From an uncultured Rhizobiaceae group bacterium (GTDB lineage: Bacteria; Pseudomonadota; Alphaproteobacteria; Rhizobiales; Rhizobiaceae): a stretch of DNA of 16,067 nt. The notes under the pieces were generated by a model. It was not told the DNA's origin and did not search any database. It saw only the letters and a list, made by a program, of their open reading frames with translations. A program made the position numbers and the translations under genes. Positions 15,436-16,067 of the stretch are shown here, in pieces (the stretch's first letter is position 1; each line of letters starts with the position of its first letter). The stretch covers positions 1 to 16,067 of the forward strand of contig CALFBU010000179.1 of the NCBI GenBank assembly GCA_937951455.1, written 5' to 3'.

Positions 15436-15529
15436 ATTTAATGATTCAACAAATGAGGGAATATCTTCTGCCGTCTATATAAATAATAGTAATTATATAT
15501 TCCTTCTATACAGTACAGGGATAGGCTTA

Positions 15530-16067
15530 ATGGAATGTTTAAAAGAAAACACTCATTTTGATTATAGATCACAACTAACTAAACAACAGAAGCAGTATTT
15601 CAGGAAAAAGTTTTCGGAAAAGTCACTTTTAAAAGGACTTGCGTGGAATTGGTGCTATCTTGGCTCCATCTATGCAACGATCATCATGTGTTATTACGCA
15701 GCCAATACGTCGAGTTCGCTGATTTGGACATTTATAGTGGTTTTTTGTTCGGTCATTTTTTGCGCTAGGCAAATGCGTGGACTTGAGAATATTGTCCACT
15801 TTGGAAGCCATAACAATTTTTCCAAGAATAAAAAACTAAACGACTTTATGACCAATCTTTTTGCAGCTTGGCCCATGCTTCAGGAAACCGTGCAATATAG
15901 GGTTTTTCATGCAACGCACCACGGTGAGTATGCATCGCACAAAGATCCATGCAGGATACGTCTAGAAAATATTGGCGCCAACACGCAAGAGATCAAAACC
16001 AATACGCAACTTTTATGGCTGATTGCCAAATGGATGCCGCAATACAACCGTGAGTTTTATCGAGAAA
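15530..16067 (+). CDS. Fatty-acid-desaturase-family membrane protein (3' end outside window)
   Basis: The first 179 residues of this gene are present; the frame is open to the window end. The likely product is a di-iron membrane desaturase or hydroxylase of acyl chains or related lipids. Two histidine boxes are visible: HFGSH (90-94, HxxxH type) and HATHH (127-131, HxxHH type). They are spaced as in the family and follow membrane segments at about 36-57 and 63-80. The third box should lie beyond the window. The ATG follows AGGG by nine bases. The gene diverges from the ArgP-like regulator and may be controlled by it through the dyad between them. Proteins of this superfamily also include ketolases and alkane or sterol oxidases, so the substrate is open. 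Confidence 0.82.
   Translation, partial: MECLKENTHFDYRSQLTKQQKQYFRKKFSEKSLLKGLAWNWCYLGSIYATIIMCYYAANTSSSLIWTFIVVFCSVIFCARQMRGLENIVHFGSHNNFSKNKKLNDFMTNLFAAWPMLQETVQYRVFHATHHGEYASHKDPCRIRLENIGANTQEIKTNTQLLWLIAKWMPQYNREFYRE

Noticed and set aside
1-16067. tRNA, rRNA, CRISPR arrays, insertion sequences, phage or attachment sites
   Set aside because: No long direct or terminal repeats, transposase or integrase motifs, or RNA-gene signatures were noticed on either strand.

Overview
The window looks like part of an alphaproteobacterial chromosome of moderate GC content. The main pointers are a PhaR-type polyhydroxyalkanoate (PHA) regulator next to a short phasin, an ABC importer with a fused double ATPase and a Tat-type binding protein, and tightly packed operons. 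I cannot name the genus. No insertion sequence, phage gene, CRISPR array, tRNA or rRNA was seen.

Region 1 (1-5208, + strand) is the 3' part of a peptide/nickel-type (Dpp/Opp) importer operon. It runs truncated DppB-like permease, DppC-like permease with an unusual N-terminal extension, fused DppD-DppF ATPase, then the binding protein, which comes last. It ends at a strong hairpin terminator that also separates it from the convergent operon.

Region 2 (5225-12026, - strand) is a compact five-gene operon. In transcription order it encodes an AlsS-type ThDP enzyme, an iron-containing alcohol dehydrogenase, PhaE, PhaC (class III PHA synthase) and a YdiF/Pct-like CoA-transferase with an extra C-terminal domain. 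Gaps are 24, 21, 2 and 5 bases. The set suggests supply, activation and polymerisation of a hydroxyacid monomer. One speculative route is 2-oxoacid to aldehyde to hydroxyacid to hydroxyacyl-CoA to PHA.

Region 3 (12027-14420, + strand) starts with a 319-base divergent control region. It is followed by a phasin gene with its own terminator, phaR, and an alpha/beta hydrolase 17 bases downstream of phaR. Three copies of a nine-base TGCRRTGCA motif lie only at the phasin and phaR promoters, and one overlaps the predicted phasin -35 box. This fits PhaR repressing phasin and itself until PHA granules titrate it.

Region 4 (14442-16067) holds an ArgP/IciA-family LysR regulator on the - strand. It is divergent from a fatty-acid-desaturase-like membrane gene cut by the window end. 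Between them is a perfect 13-base T-N11-A dyad, a typical LysR operator shape.
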